Origin: an uncultured bacterium
Lineage (GTDB): Bacteria > Bacteroidota > Ignavibacteria > Kapaibacteriales > UBA4661
Direction of reading: 5' to 3'
Assembly (NCBI GenBank): GCA_937899715.1
Contig: CALCNX010000075.1
Coordinates: 1-64,000 of the forward strand
DNA: 64,000 nucleotides
This document shows positions 17,779 to 27,389 of this stretch, in pieces. The position numbers and the translations under genes were made by a program. How positions within the stretch are numbered: position 1 is the first letter of the stretch; every line of letters starts with the position of its first letter. The notes beneath the pieces were generated by a model that ran no database searches, was not told the origin of the DNA, and saw only the letters and a program-made list of their open reading frames with translations.

Positions 17779-19800
17779 ATGATGAGAATTTCTTCTCTGG
17801 TGGTTTTGTCTGTTATTTCTGCAATGTTTTTGCTGACTGGTAGTGTAATCTGCCAGTTTTCTATGTATGCACAAGATAGAAAACAAGATTACCTTGTATT
17901 GCACACGAGCAATTCTGCTTCGTCTGTCAATAAGTATTCTCAAATACTTGAGTTTATTCAGCAGGAGCCAGATAGTGGTCTTCTGCTGAGTAGGCAATTG
18001 GAAGCAAAAGCTCGTGCTTATAGCAATGATCATGAATTGTCTATAGCACTTGCCTTAGTTGCTGCCGCACTTGCCGATATAGATAGTACCGTGGAAGCTA
18101 TCCGAATAGGGCGGTCGGCACTCATTCTTGCCAACAATCTCCGCGACACAACAGCAATGGCATGGTCATTATTCGCTATCGGATACGCTTCAAGCCTGCG
18201 AGTGGATAAAAGTTTTACGGATTCCGCCAATAATGCCATCTCCCTCGCGCTTCTTACCGAAGGTCTTTCCTTTAGTATTGCTGCAAAGAATTTGTTGTTG
18301 AGTATCAACTTCCACAATATTATTGGGCGTTTATACCGAAGAATGAAAAAGTATGATGAAGCACTCATGTATCACCTCAAAGCATATAATGATGCCAACG
18401 CCGTCAAGAGTTCTATTCAGGCGGGTTGGGCGGCATATGGTATCGCACTGTGTTATCAAACACGGCATCAATTAGACTCAGCGCTTTATTTTGCGCTTGA
18501 ATCTGTGCGTTTGCGAAGATTAGGGGGTGATCTCAGTTCGGTAGCTATTTCTTTGGGATCAACGTCGCTGATTTATGAGCAAATGGGCGATAAATTTCAT
18601 GCTTTGCAATACGCCAAGCAATGTCTTCGCTATGCCGACAGCGCACATGGTCTGCTTCCAAAGATCGTTGCTCTGGAGCGGCTTTCCAAAACGAGTGAAG
18701 ATGTCGGGCAATACCAACAAGCCTTGCAGTATTACAAGCAGCTTATTCTTGTGCGTGATTCTGCTGCTGTCCAAAATCAACTCAATGATGTCAAGCTCTT
18801 GGCTCAAGAACTTGAAATTGAACGCAGTAAACAAGAAAAACTTGAACTTCTGCAACAACAAAGGCAGCAACAACAGCTCTTACAAGAACGCAGCACTATA
18901 GCCGTTGTTAGTACAATAATCGCACTGGCGCTTATTGTTATTATGATTGTTGCGGGGCGCTTGCAGCGTTTGGCGCGGCAAAAGGAAATACTTACCAAAG
19001 AGTATGCTCGCTCTATGGAAGAAGTCAATCATCGTTTAGATGAGGCAAATCAAACCTTACAAACGCAAAATATCAGCCTCCAAGAATTGAATCTTGAAAA
19101 AAATGAAATTATCGGTATTGTAGCACACGACTTAAAGAATCCAATCAGTGCTGTACGGGGTTTTGCAGACCTGATACAGAGTGGTTTTGCAGAAATGGAG
19201 CAGGTTCAGGAAATTTCGGGACAAATCGTGAGTACCGCAGACCGAATGTTGGATTTGGTCAAGAACCTTCTAGAAGTAAACCGTTTAGAACAAGGTGGAG
19301 CGGAATTTCATTGCATGGCGTTTGATATAGCCACGATGGTAGAAAGTGTCGTGTTGCAATATCAGGCAGCAGCCAACGCGAAAAATATCACGCTGCACTA
19401 TTCCTTAGAAAGCTCGTCATCACTGGCTCTAGCCGATGAGCAAGCGCTGATGCAGGTTTTGGATAACCTTGTTTCCAATGCCGTGAAATACTCACCACAC
19501 GAAAAAAATATTTTTATTCGATTAGAATCAAGTGATAATGCGGTGCGGATAGAAATTCGAGACGAAGGTCCGGGTATTTCGCCTGACGATATGCAAAAGC
19601 TATTTGGCAAGTTTGCCCGTCTTTCTGCCCGTCCCACGGGCGGCGAACACAGCACAGGACTGGGCTTGAGTATTGTTAAAAAAATGGTCGAAGCGATGAA
19701 CGGGCGCGTTTGGTGTGAGTCGGAACTAGGCACGGGCGCGACGTTTATTGTCGAATTGCCAAAACCACAAATTGTTCACAATGACGTATCGGCGGAATAA
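17779..19800 (+). CDS. TPR sensor histidine kinase
   Basis: About 673 residues from the ATG at 17779, which immediately precedes a signal peptide (MMRISSLVVLSVISAMF...). A longer frame from a TTG at 17710 would put 23 residues ahead of it and is less likely. TPR-like helical repeats fill about 45-360 (KYDEALMYHLKAY, GQYQQALQYYKQLI), then a glutamine-rich coiled stretch (about 355-375), a membrane helix (about 376-396), a coiled coil and AHDLKNP (His450). The HATPase tail reads LFGKFARLSARPTGGEHS. The repeats are predicted outside the cytoplasm and would bind a peptide or protein signal. The gene ends only 7 bases before the next kinase, so these two are very probably co-transcribed. Confidence 0.88.
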   Translation: MMRISSLVVLSVISAMFLLTGSVICQFSMYAQDRKQDYLVLHTSNSASSVNKYSQILEFIQQEPDSGLLLSRQLEAKARAYSNDHELSIALALVAAALADIDSTVEAIRIGRSALILANNLRDTTAMAWSLFAIGYASSLRVDKSFTDSANNAISLALLTEGLSFSIAAKNLLLSINFHNIIGRLYRRMKKYDEALMYHLKAYNDANAVKSSIQAGWAAYGIALCYQTRHQLDSALYFALESVRLRRLGGDLSSVAISLGSTSLIYEQMGDKFHALQYAKQCLRYADSAHGLLPKIVALERLSKTSEDVGQYQQALQYYKQLILVRDSAAVQNQLNDVKLLAQELEIERSKQEKLELLQQQRQQQQLLQERSTIAVVSTIIALALIVIMIVAGRLQRLARQKEILTKEYARSMEEVNHRLDEANQTLQTQNISLQELNLEKNEIIGIVAHDLKNPISAVRGFADLIQSGFAEMEQVQEISGQIVSTADRMLDLVKNLLEVNRLEQGGAEFHCMAFDIATMVESVVLQYQAAANAKNITLHYSLESSSSLALADEQALMQVLDNLVSNAVKYSPHEKNIFIRLESSDNAVRIEIRDEGPGISPDDMQKLFGKFARLSARPTGGEHSTGLGLSIVKKMVEAMNGRVWCESELGTGATFIVELPKPQIVHNDVSAE

Positions 19801-19807
19801 AACAATA

Positions 19808-21190
19808 ATGCTCCAATACCTCTCCTCGAATATCAAGCATTTGCTCTCTCGGCTGCGTAAAGCACAGGAGCGCTTTTTCCAAACGCTCCGCGACCGGGTG
19901 TATCCCGAAACGTTCAGCCAAGAAATCAATGAGCAATGCCGGATTTTTTTTCCTTTTTATGCTATACCATTTTCACTTGTAGCACTACCATACACTGTGC
20001 TTGATAAGGTCTTGTTGCCCAATGAACCGCTTGTAGTCTTGTTGCGTTATGGTATGTCCGTTGTTGTCGTTTTTGCGCTTTTAGCACGGTATCTCTGGCG
20101 CTACGAAGCGCGGCATCGTTTTATCGCTGCGGCGATGATGTATTACCTCATACTTTCTGCCGGTATTATCACAGGTCTTGCAAAAGCGCATCCGAGCTAC
20201 TTCGGCGGATATTGTTACGTGATTGTGCTCTTAGGGGCACTGCCCGTGCCACCTTCGCAGTTGGTTCTGGGGCTTATCCTGTCATTATTGATGTTTGCCG
20301 GACTGAGTATTCATCTGGAAGTAGATTTTACAAATCCTGCGGTACGATACGGTTTGCAAGACCTGATGAGTAGTATTGTTGTGCATGGTTGTCTCAGCTT
20401 CGGATGGTCGCTTGCACGACGTAATGCTTACGAGCAGGGGCGAGCTATACAAGAGCAGAAGCGGCTTCTGGAGCATCAAGCCGAAGAGCTTATTGCACTC
20501 AACAACGAAAAAAACGAAATGCTCAGTATTGTCGCCCATGACCTGAAGAATCCTATCACTGCAGTACGCGGCTTGGGGGAGCTTATCAGAAGCGGCTATG
20601 CTCAAGGAGAACAATTAGAAGAAGTGGCGCAGCAGATTATGAATACCGGCGACAGAATGTTGGAGCTGGTAAAAAATCTCCTTGCTGAAAATCAATTACA
20701 AGAAGGTAAAATGCAGTTTATGCCGAGGTTGCTTACACTTGCATCACTTGTCGAAGGTATCGTTTGGGAATATAAGCAAGTAGCGGCGCTCAAGAACATC
20801 ACATTGCATTATACCAACGCAGCCACAGATACCAGAGCAATCGTGGATGAGCAAGCGTTTGCGCAGATAATTGACAACTTGCTCTCCAATGCCGTCAAAT
20901 ACTCACCGCATGGCAAAAATATCTATGTGCGCATAAAAGATGCAGGAACGAATCCGTCAATGTTGAGAATCGAAGTGCAGGATGAAGGTCCCGGCTTGAG
21001 CGCTGAAGACAAAAAACATTTATTCGGCAAATTTGCGCGTCTATCGGCACGACCAACGGGCGGCGAGCACAGTACGGGCTTGGGACTCAGCATTGTGAAA
21101 AAAATGGTGGAAGCAATGAATGGCAGGGTGTGGTGCGAATCGGAATTGGGACAGGGTGCGACGTTTATTGTGGAATTGCCGCCAGCCTAA
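19808..21190 (+). CDS. Multi-pass membrane sensor histidine kinase
   Basis: 460 residues from the ATG at 19808. A frame from TTG 19748 would overlap the previous gene and is rejected. A basic N-terminal segment (about 1-45) precedes about six hydrophobic helices (50-205; FYAIPFSLVALPYTVLDKVL, AAAMMYYLILSAGIITGLA, LVLGLILSLLMFAGL). A very short linker (about 210-235) leads to AHDLKNP (His244), N-box NAVKYSP, DEGPG, LFGKFARLSARPTGGEHS and GLGLS. The short linker and membrane sensor match the kinase at 29530, whose H-box is also at residue 244, so the two look like paralogues of one sensor family. Seven bases separate it from the preceding TPR kinase, suggesting translation from one message. Confidence 0.88.
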   Translation: MLQYLSSNIKHLLSRLRKAQERFFQTLRDRVYPETFSQEINEQCRIFFPFYAIPFSLVALPYTVLDKVLLPNEPLVVLLRYGMSVVVVFALLARYLWRYEARHRFIAAAMMYYLILSAGIITGLAKAHPSYFGGYCYVIVLLGALPVPPSQLVLGLILSLLMFAGLSIHLEVDFTNPAVRYGLQDLMSSIVVHGCLSFGWSLARRNAYEQGRAIQEQKRLLEHQAEELIALNNEKNEMLSIVAHDLKNPITAVRGLGELIRSGYAQGEQLEEVAQQIMNTGDRMLELVKNLLAENQLQEGKMQFMPRLLTLASLVEGIVWEYKQVAALKNITLHYTNAATDTRAIVDEQAFAQIIDNLLSNAVKYSPHGKNIYVRIKDAGTNPSMLRIEVQDEGPGLSAEDKKHLFGKFARLSARPTGGEHSTGLGLSIVKKMVEAMNGRVWCESELGQGATFIVELPPA

Positions 21191-21312
21191 AAACGCTTTG
21201 ATATTGTTTTTCCTGCTTTTGTTGTATCTTTGTTCCTTGTTTGTGTCATTTGCCAAAATGAGTGTTCGCGCCTTATCACTTCACTTTGTCCCGTTTTTCT
21301 TGAGAAACAGCT

Positions 21313-22491
21313 ATGCTCACAATAAAAAAAGTCAGCACAGAAGAAACAATGCAGATTGCTGAGAGTGCAGAATCGAAAAAACGGCGCTTACTGCTTGTGG
21401 ATGATGAGCCCGGCATTTTACGCCTATTAACCGGTCTTTTTTCTCCCTTCTACCTTGTGCGCACTGCTGGCTCCGGCTACGAAGCGATGAAAGTCCTGCA
21501 AGAAGGCTTTTCGCCGCAGGTCATTATCGCCGACCAGCGTATGCCCGGCATGACAGGCGCACAACTCCTTGCCGAGAGCCGAAAGATTGTGCCGGATGCT
21601 GTGCGCGTTACACTTACGGGCTATACAGATGTGAAGGAAATTATTGACAGTGTGAACAATGGCGCTATCTATCGTTTTGTCGGCAAGCCGTGGGAAGACC
21701 CTGAGATTGTGGAGACGATTCGTTTGTGTTTTGAGCAATATGACCTTAGCACGAAAAATGTTGAATTGGAAGCCGCATTGAATCAGGTGCAGCGACTCAA
21801 TGAAGAGAAAAATGAGATAATGGGAATTGTCTCGCACGACCTCAAAAATCCGATTAGCGCAATTCTGGGCATGACGGAATTGATGTTGCCCAATAAGGGA
21901 TTTAATTTGGCGATAAGTGATTATCAGCAATTTTCGCAGATGATACAGCAAACGGCAGCCAATATGCTGGAACTTGTTAAAGGGCTTCTGGACGACCACT
22001 GGCTTGAATTTGGTGCGATGGAACTCTATGCAACTGAGATTGATGCAAGCGTGCTGGCGAAGTTTGTGGTGGACGATTATCGGCAGCGTGCTCGCGATAA
22101 AAATATCACTCTCCACTGCGACGCGCCTGAGAACGTGCTTGTTCTTGCCGACGAGCGCCGCTTACATCAAGTTCTTGATAATCTCATTTCCAATGCCGTC
22201 AAATACTCGCCGACAGGGAAAAATATTGTTGTCCGTACCGCCAATGTTCAGAATACTACGCGCATCAGCGTTCAGGACGAAGGACCCGGACTGAGTGACG
22301 ACGACAAATCCAAACTTTTCGGCAAATTTGCTCGTCTTTCGGCGCAGCCTACGGGTGGGGAGCACAGTAGTGGTCTGGGTTTGAGTATTGTCAAGAAAAT
22401 GGTGGAAGCGATGCAGGGGCGTGTGTGGTGCGAATCGGAGTTTGGCAAAGGCTCAACGTTTATTGTTGAACTTCCGGCTCCGCTACGGTAA
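21313..22491 (+). CDS. Receiver-histidine kinase fusion
   Basis: 392 residues, cytoplasmic. An N-terminal receiver domain (about 24-145) has the acidic pair Asp30/Asp31 (LLLVDDEPG), the phosphoacceptor Asp74 in IIADQRMPGM, a Thr in VRVTLTGYTD and the conserved Lys125 in VGKPW. A short coiled linker leads to SHDLKNP (His175), then the HATPase ending LFGKFARLSAQPTGGEHSSGLGLS. The receiver type (QRMPGMTG...VGKPW) is the one often fused to HD-GYP or kinase outputs. It would accept phosphate from an upstream kinase and adjust its own output, making it a possible collector for the orphan kinases. Its stop overlaps the next start (TAATG at 22489-22493), so the two proteins are likely translated together. 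Confidence 0.93.
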   Translation: MLTIKKVSTEETMQIAESAESKKRRLLLVDDEPGILRLLTGLFSPFYLVRTAGSGYEAMKVLQEGFSPQVIIADQRMPGMTGAQLLAESRKIVPDAVRVTLTGYTDVKEIIDSVNNGAIYRFVGKPWEDPEIVETIRLCFEQYDLSTKNVELEAALNQVQRLNEEKNEIMGIVSHDLKNPISAILGMTELMLPNKGFNLAISDYQQFSQMIQQTAANMLELVKGLLDDHWLEFGAMELYATEIDASVLAKFVVDDYRQRARDKNITLHCDAPENVLVLADERRLHQVLDNLISNAVKYSPTGKNIVVRTANVQNTTRISVQDEGPGLSDDDKSKLFGKFARLSAQPTGGEHSSGLGLSIVKKMVEAMQGRVWCESEFGKGSTFIVELPAPLR

Positions 22492-25400
22492 TGCAGAGGA
22501 GCACACGACATATCTTTTTCTATTGGTTTCGGTGTGGGGTGATGCTCTTATGCTTTGTTTGGGGGGCGCTTGCTCAAAATGCGGAAGAGCGCACGTTTCG
22601 GCGTTTGAGCCATGTGGAAGGGTTATCGAACGACGAAGTATATTGCATGACCCAAGACCGTCGCGGTATGATGTGGTTCGGCACCGCCGACGGCTTGAAT
22701 AGTTACGACGGCATAAAATTTACGCTCTATCGCCACCGCGAAGGAGATACTACCTCACTTCCACAAAACGGCATTCTTTCTCTTGCTGAAGATGCGAGCG
22801 GTAATCTATGGGTGGGAACAAAAGATTACTTGTGCCGCTTTCATCCCGTACGTGGTACCTTTACTTGGTATCGTTTGCCCACTCATTACCCTCTGGAGAA
22901 TGTTCGCAATATTGTGGACATCGGTGGCGATTATTTATACCTTGCCGTTGGCTACGGTGCACTACGCTTCGACAAGCGTACGGGCGAGAGTAAAGCTCTT
23001 TTTGACCAAAATGATTTTCCTAAGGAGTTGGTGTATGTTGTCACCGATGTTTTTAGCGATACTTCTTCCCGAATCTGGATTACAAGCAGCAGGGGAATTT
23101 TTGTGCATGACCCTCGTTCAGAAACGCTTCGCCACGTTGTAAGGCGGATTATTAACAGAGCCATGCCCCGAAAAGACGGCGAGGGTAAAATATGGTTCTC
23201 CGATTCAACAGGAATCCATGTCTTTGACCCCTATCGTGAGCGCATTGTTAAAACGTTTCCTTCGGCATCATTTCCACATAATTCGGGCGTATCGAAGTAC
23301 AACTATGCGTTCTTGCTCACGCAATCGCACGACGGTGCTATTTGGTTTACGATGGGGTTGAGTCTGTTTACGTTGAATCCGTCAACGGGAACAATTTCCA
23401 TTCATACTCCTGCTCTGCGGCGTGCGCTGGGCAGTGCTGAGATTATTTGTGCCGTCACAGACCGCACGGGTGTGGTGTGGCTTGGAGATAATGTACGCGG
23501 CTTGGGGTTGTGGTCGCCCTATAATCCCAAGTTTAAACTGTGGCGGCACGACCCTACAAACGCTAACACTATCAGCAATGACTATATTCGCGGGATTTGG
23601 GAGGATTCCACGGACAACGTTTGGGTTTGTACGCAATATGGTGGTTTGAATCGTATCAATCGCCACACGGGAATCGTACAGCATTACAGGCACACGCCCG
23701 GCAATCCGCAAAGTCTTATGAGTGATGAACTCTGGGGGATTACGCCGTTAAACAGCCATGAGATTCTTCTTCATAAAAGTGTGCAGACCCAAGTTTTGAA
23801 CACCCAACGAGGCACTTTTCGAGGCACACGGCTTCATCCGACACTGGCAATGCTACGCGATAGAGACGGAACGTTGTGGATGGCAGATTCAATAAAGGGC
23901 GAGTTCTTTAACGGTACGATTACCACCGATGGAAGGCGCTTTCTTCCTGCGCTGCCATTGGGGTTTGAGAATGCACGCTTAGATGCCGCCATTGAGGACA
24001 GGCGCGGGCGAATATGGTTCGCCCATTACAGAACACGTATTTTGCGGTATGACAAGCAGCGTCAGGTATGGGACACCGTGCGTGGCTTGTCCAAATTACA
24101 GCGAGCTGATTATTTTTCCAGCATGACAGAAGATGCCGCAGGTAATATGTTGATTGCGACAAAGGGAGATGGAATCTACGTTTGCGACACGAACGACCGT
24201 GTGTGGAGTATCAGCGAAAAAGACGGCTTGCCGAACAATAACGTTTATGGCATATTTCACGATAAGCGTGGTGCGCTCTGGATGAGTTCTGATAGAGGCG
24301 TTATACGTTACGACCCCGCCACAAAGCACTTTCGCCAATTCACACCCAACGACGGCTTGCAGGGCTGGGAGTTCAACCGCATGGCATTTCACCAAAACAA
24401 AAAGGGTGAAATTTATTTTGGTGGCACTGACGGCTTGAATCTTTTTCACCCCGATAGTGTTCGGGATAATCCTCTCGCGCCGCCTGTGGTACTGACAGCG
24501 CTCAAAATTTTTGATAAACCGTGGGAAGATATTCGTGAGCGCGATATTCGAGTAAGTGCTTTGAATGCAGGAAATCTGCATGGTACGGAGCGCAACGACA
24601 CAGTGCTGGCAGATATGCATATACTTCGCTTGCCATATAATTACAACACGCTCACTTTTGAGTTTGCAGCTCTGGATTTCACCGCGCCGCATCTGAATCA
24701 ATACTCGTGGAAACTGGAAGGCTTCGAGCCGGAATGGGGTGATAGCACGACAAAACACGAAACGAAATATACGAACCTCTCTCCCGGAGACTATGTGTTC
24801 CGTGTCCGTGCCTGCAATAGCGACGGCGTGTGGAACGAAGCCGGGTTTGCTCTTACCATTATTATCGAACCTGCTTGGTACCAGACGTGGTGGTTTCGTC
24901 TGCTTTCGGCAGCAGCATTGATAGCCGCAGTAGCACTCATTGTTCGGTGGCGTGTTCGTGCTGTGGAGGTGCGGAACCGTTTGCTGGAAGTGGAAGTACA
25001 CAAACGTACGAAAGAGCTACGTGAGGCAAATTCAGAAATCAAACGGCAATTGGATGTCCAAGATGCGCAAGCCCGTGAAATTGAGCTTGCCAATAGTGAA
25101 TTAGATATTACATTGCAAGACTTGAAAACAACGCAAACACAGCTCGTGCAGTCCGAGCGGATGAATGCTATCGGTATGCTCACAGCAGGTGTGATGCACG
25201 AAATCAACAATCCTAACGCGATTGCGTACTCTGCCATCACCCAAACCCGCACCAAACTTGAGGAGATGATGAAGTATTTTCTTTCGCTCTTGGACGACGA
25301 AAGCAAAGAATCTGACGAAGTGCGGAAATATCAAGAATTGAGTAATGATGCCCTTTCACGCCTTGAACTCGCCGCCGATGGTGCGGGGCGTGTCAAAACG

Positions 25401-25886
25401 ATTGTGGCAAATTTGCAAGGCATGACCAAGCATCAAGAAGAAGGCGGTAAAGTGGGAAATCTCGTCGCAGAATTAACGTCAACCTTTAGCTTATTTCGGA
25501 TGCAATTCCATACTGTTGAAATTGTCGTTGCTCCCGACACACCGCCTAGCATCTTCATCCGAGCGAATTTTGGCGAAATCAATCAAGTCTTTCTGAATCT
25601 GCTGGTGAATGCCGCCCAAGCCGGTGCAACACGAATCACGATGACCGCCACACAAGCTGACTCGATGATTGTTTTACGGATGACCGACAACGGCAAAGGA
25701 ATTTCGGCAAAGACAGTAAGCCACATCTTCGAGCCATTCTTTACGACCAAAGCTGCGGGCAATAGTGGTTTGGGGCTAAGTATATCCAAACAAATTATTG
25801 AGCGGCACGGTGGTGAGATAGAATGCGAGTCAGAGCTTGGTAAAGGCACAACTTTTATTGTTCGACTTCCGATGGTCACTGTATGA
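22491..25886 (+). CDS. Two-component-regulator propeller sensor kinase, HEINNP class
   Basis: 1131 residues. A signal peptide (about 1-29, ending GALAQ) is followed by Reg_prop blades (about 35-660; GMMWFGTADGLNSYDG, GALWMSSDRGVIRYDP), a Y_Y_Y domain (about 710-795; LNQYSWKLEGFEPEWGD), a membrane helix (about 802-822), a coiled coil and MHEINNP (His903). The ATPase carries NAAQAG, DNGKGIS, IFEPFFTTKAAGNSGLGLSI and LGKGTTFIVRLP. The blades are less regular than in the other propeller kinases. It shares a TAATG junction with the receiver-kinase upstream and is followed by the only free response regulator in the window, so these three genes form the best candidate for a working phosphorelay. Confidence 0.92.
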   Translation: MQRSTRHIFFYWFRCGVMLLCFVWGALAQNAEERTFRRLSHVEGLSNDEVYCMTQDRRGMMWFGTADGLNSYDGIKFTLYRHREGDTTSLPQNGILSLAEDASGNLWVGTKDYLCRFHPVRGTFTWYRLPTHYPLENVRNIVDIGGDYLYLAVGYGALRFDKRTGESKALFDQNDFPKELVYVVTDVFSDTSSRIWITSSRGIFVHDPRSETLRHVVRRIINRAMPRKDGEGKIWFSDSTGIHVFDPYRERIVKTFPSASFPHNSGVSKYNYAFLLTQSHDGAIWFTMGLSLFTLNPSTGTISIHTPALRRALGSAEIICAVTDRTGVVWLGDNVRGLGLWSPYNPKFKLWRHDPTNANTISNDYIRGIWEDSTDNVWVCTQYGGLNRINRHTGIVQHYRHTPGNPQSLMSDELWGITPLNSHEILLHKSVQTQVLNTQRGTFRGTRLHPTLAMLRDRDGTLWMADSIKGEFFNGTITTDGRRFLPALPLGFENARLDAAIEDRRGRIWFAHYRTRILRYDKQRQVWDTVRGLSKLQRADYFSSMTEDAAGNMLIATKGDGIYVCDTNDRVWSISEKDGLPNNNVYGIFHDKRGALWMSSDRGVIRYDPATKHFRQFTPNDGLQGWEFNRMAFHQNKKGEIYFGGTDGLNLFHPDSVRDNPLAPPVVLTALKIFDKPWEDIRERDIRVSALNAGNLHGTERNDTVLADMHILRLPYNYNTLTFEFAALDFTAPHLNQYSWKLEGFEPEWGDSTTKHETKYTNLSPGDYVFRVRACNSDGVWNEAGFALTIIIEPAWYQTWWFRLLSAAALIAAVALIVRWRVRAVEVRNRLLEVEVHKRTKELREANSEIKRQLDVQDAQAREIELANSELDITLQDLKTTQTQLVQSERMNAIGMLTAGVMHEINNPNAIAYSAITQTRTKLEEMMKYFLSLLDDESKESDEVRKYQELSNDALSRLELAADGAGRVKTIVANLQGMTKHQEEGGKVGNLVAELTSTFSLFRMQFHTVEIVVAPDTPPSIFIRANFGEINQVFLNLLVNAAQAGATRITMTATQADSMIVLRMTDNGKGISAKTVSHIFEPFFTTKAAGNSGLGLSISKQIIERHGGEIECESELGKGTTFIVRLPMVTV

Positions 25887-26012
25887 TGATTATAGGCAGG
25901 TGGATACAATCATTTTCGACTTGCCCGTCGTGCGGAATAGTATCGGCAATATTCAGGGTTGTATGGACTCAGGAATTATTGTAAAAAATTTTTGCTACTA
26001 GATTTTTCCACA

Positions 26013-26681
26013 ATGACTACTCAACCGACAATAAAAGCACTCATAGCTGATGACCATGAAATAGCGCGGTTTGCGTTTCTCAAGTGGTTAGAGGAAGAGG
26101 CACAGACTGGGGTGCTTGATGTTAGCATCATTGGTATTGTGTCCACAGGACAACAGGCATTAGACCGTGTTTTGCTGTCGTCCAATCATGGTGAAGCCAT
26201 TACTTTCTTGATACTCGACCTTGATATGCCGGATATGACTGGTCTGGAAGTCATCAAAACGCTTCGCGCAAAGGCATGGAAGCATCCGATATTGGTCATT
26301 TCCGGTTCGTATCTGGCAACAGCACGGGATGTGCTTGCGGTCGGAGCAAATGGGTTTATCTCCAAAGAAGAGGGGCAATCGGTGTTCGTTGAAGCGGTGC
26401 ATTTTTTGGCGAGCAATCCCGATAGAACATGGCTCAGTCCCAAAACGCACCGCCAACTTCTTCACACTGAAAATCTTCTCAAAAAAGCTGACCTGACAAC
26501 CGCTGAACAAGGTGTACTCAGGCTTGCCAAGTTCTCGAACAAAGAAATCGCCGATAAACTTGGTATTGCCGAAAGTACCGTCAAAAAGCATTTTTGGAGT
26601 ATCTTCCAAAAGCTCGGTATTGCCTCGCGCTATGATGCGATTGCCTTTGCGATTGAAGCGGGCTTGATTGTTGGGCGGTAG
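26013..26681 (+). CDS. NarL/LuxR-type response regulator
   Basis: 222 residues from the ATG at 26013. A frame extended to TTG 25959 adds an implausible leader. The receiver (about 6-132) has Asp13/Asp14 (IADDHE), phosphoacceptor Asp69 in LILDLDMPDMTG, Ser97 and Lys118 (FISKEE). The C-terminal helix-turn-helix (about 158-218) has the LuxR pattern LTTAEQGVLRLAKFSNKEIA...STVKKHFWSIFQKL. It should bind DNA as a dimer when phosphorylated. It is the only separate receiver/DNA-binding protein in 64 kb and follows the HEINNP propeller kinase by 126 bases, its most likely donor. Whether it also serves the surrounding orphan kinases cannot be told from sequence. Confidence 0.92.
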   Translation: MTTQPTIKALIADDHEIARFAFLKWLEEEAQTGVLDVSIIGIVSTGQQALDRVLLSSNHGEAITFLILDLDMPDMTGLEVIKTLRAKAWKHPILVISGSYLATARDVLAVGANGFISKEEGQSVFVEAVHFLASNPDRTWLSPKTHRQLLHTENLLKKADLTTAEQGVLRLAKFSNKEIADKLGIAESTVKKHFWSIFQKLGIASRYDAIAFAIEAGLIVGR

Positions 26682-26705
26682 GAATGATGCGCACCTGCGG
26701 TAATC

Positions 26706-26724
26706 GCCTATCACGATAGGCTTT
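26706..26724. terminator. Possible bidirectional terminator hairpin
   Basis: GCCTATCACGATAGGC forms a 6-7 bp stem followed by TTT, placed between the stop of the response regulator and the convergent lipoprotein gene. The stem is short and the U-tract weak. Confidence 0.4.
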
Positions 26725-26734
26725 CAACGCAAGA

Positions 26735-27166
26735 TTACTTTGCTTTCCACTTCCATGTCAGTCCAGCGCCAGAATACTGCAACGCTGTCGCTGTGAGTTC
26801 GTCAATGCTGAAAGTGCCTGTGTACAAATTCGGAACCGTCAGCGTTAAAGTGGTCAGACCAGATAATGACCACGTACCAGCGTAGGTTGCAGGAGCTCCA
26901 GCCATCTGTGCTGCTGCCGTTGTGGTAAAGGTGACCGAACCAGATGCCGTAAAAACAGCCGTCATACCCGTATAAACGATTGTTTGATTGGCACTCGGTG
27001 TACTCGTTGTGCCAGTTGCAAAACTATCGAAGACCCAGCCGCCAGAACGGGTGATTGCGTCTGTTTGGCTGCCAGTGGTTGTGACGGTGCAAGCAGACAA
27101 GCCGCCCAGTATTGCGATGACAGCAAAGCACAGAGCGAGATTGTGGAGTAAAAAGGAGCGTTTCAT
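26735..27166 (-). CDS. Small lipocalin-like lipoprotein of unknown function
   Basis: 143 residues. A lipoprotein signal peptide with lipobox GGLSAC (lipidation at Cys26) is followed by a Ser/Thr-rich beta-strand sequence (ITRSGGWVFDSF, GSVTFTTTAAA, GTWSLSGLTTLTLTVP, LTWKWKAK). The alternating pattern and GTW/LTW motifs resemble lipocalin-like proteins that many Bacteroidota encode, but I do not recognise a specific family. It is one of three minus-strand genes in the window and is divergent from the TPR kinase at 27390, sharing a 223-base promoter region with it. Expression together with that kinase is possible. Confidence 0.75.
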   Translation of the reverse strand: MKRSFLLHNLALCFAVIAILGGLSACTVTTTGSQTDAITRSGGWVFDSFATGTTSTPSANQTIVYTGMTAVFTASGSVTFTTTAAAQMAGAPATYAGTWSLSGLTTLTLTVPNLYTGTFSIDELTATALQYSGAGLTWKWKAK

Positions 27167-27389
27167 GGATGTAGAGAAAAAAGATAAAAAAATGCAAGTT
27201 GTGGTAACTCGCTAAAGATTGTGTTCGGTTGTGTATTGATTCGATTCGCAACAGCACCGGATAATGTGTTCTTCTTATCAAAAATACCACTTTCAATACT
27301 TCTCTGTAACCCTCTCGAAGTTCTATTCACCTACTACCAAAAGTTCTATGTGTGAAATTCAATACATTCACCACTCACCACTGCTTTCT

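Noticed and set aside
22272..22511. Recurring minus-strand open frames over kinase tails (here and at each kinase 3' end)
   Set aside because: Their translations (STINVAPLP..., CSPPVGxAERRANLPK) repeat only because the sense tails are conserved. They are shadows, not genes.
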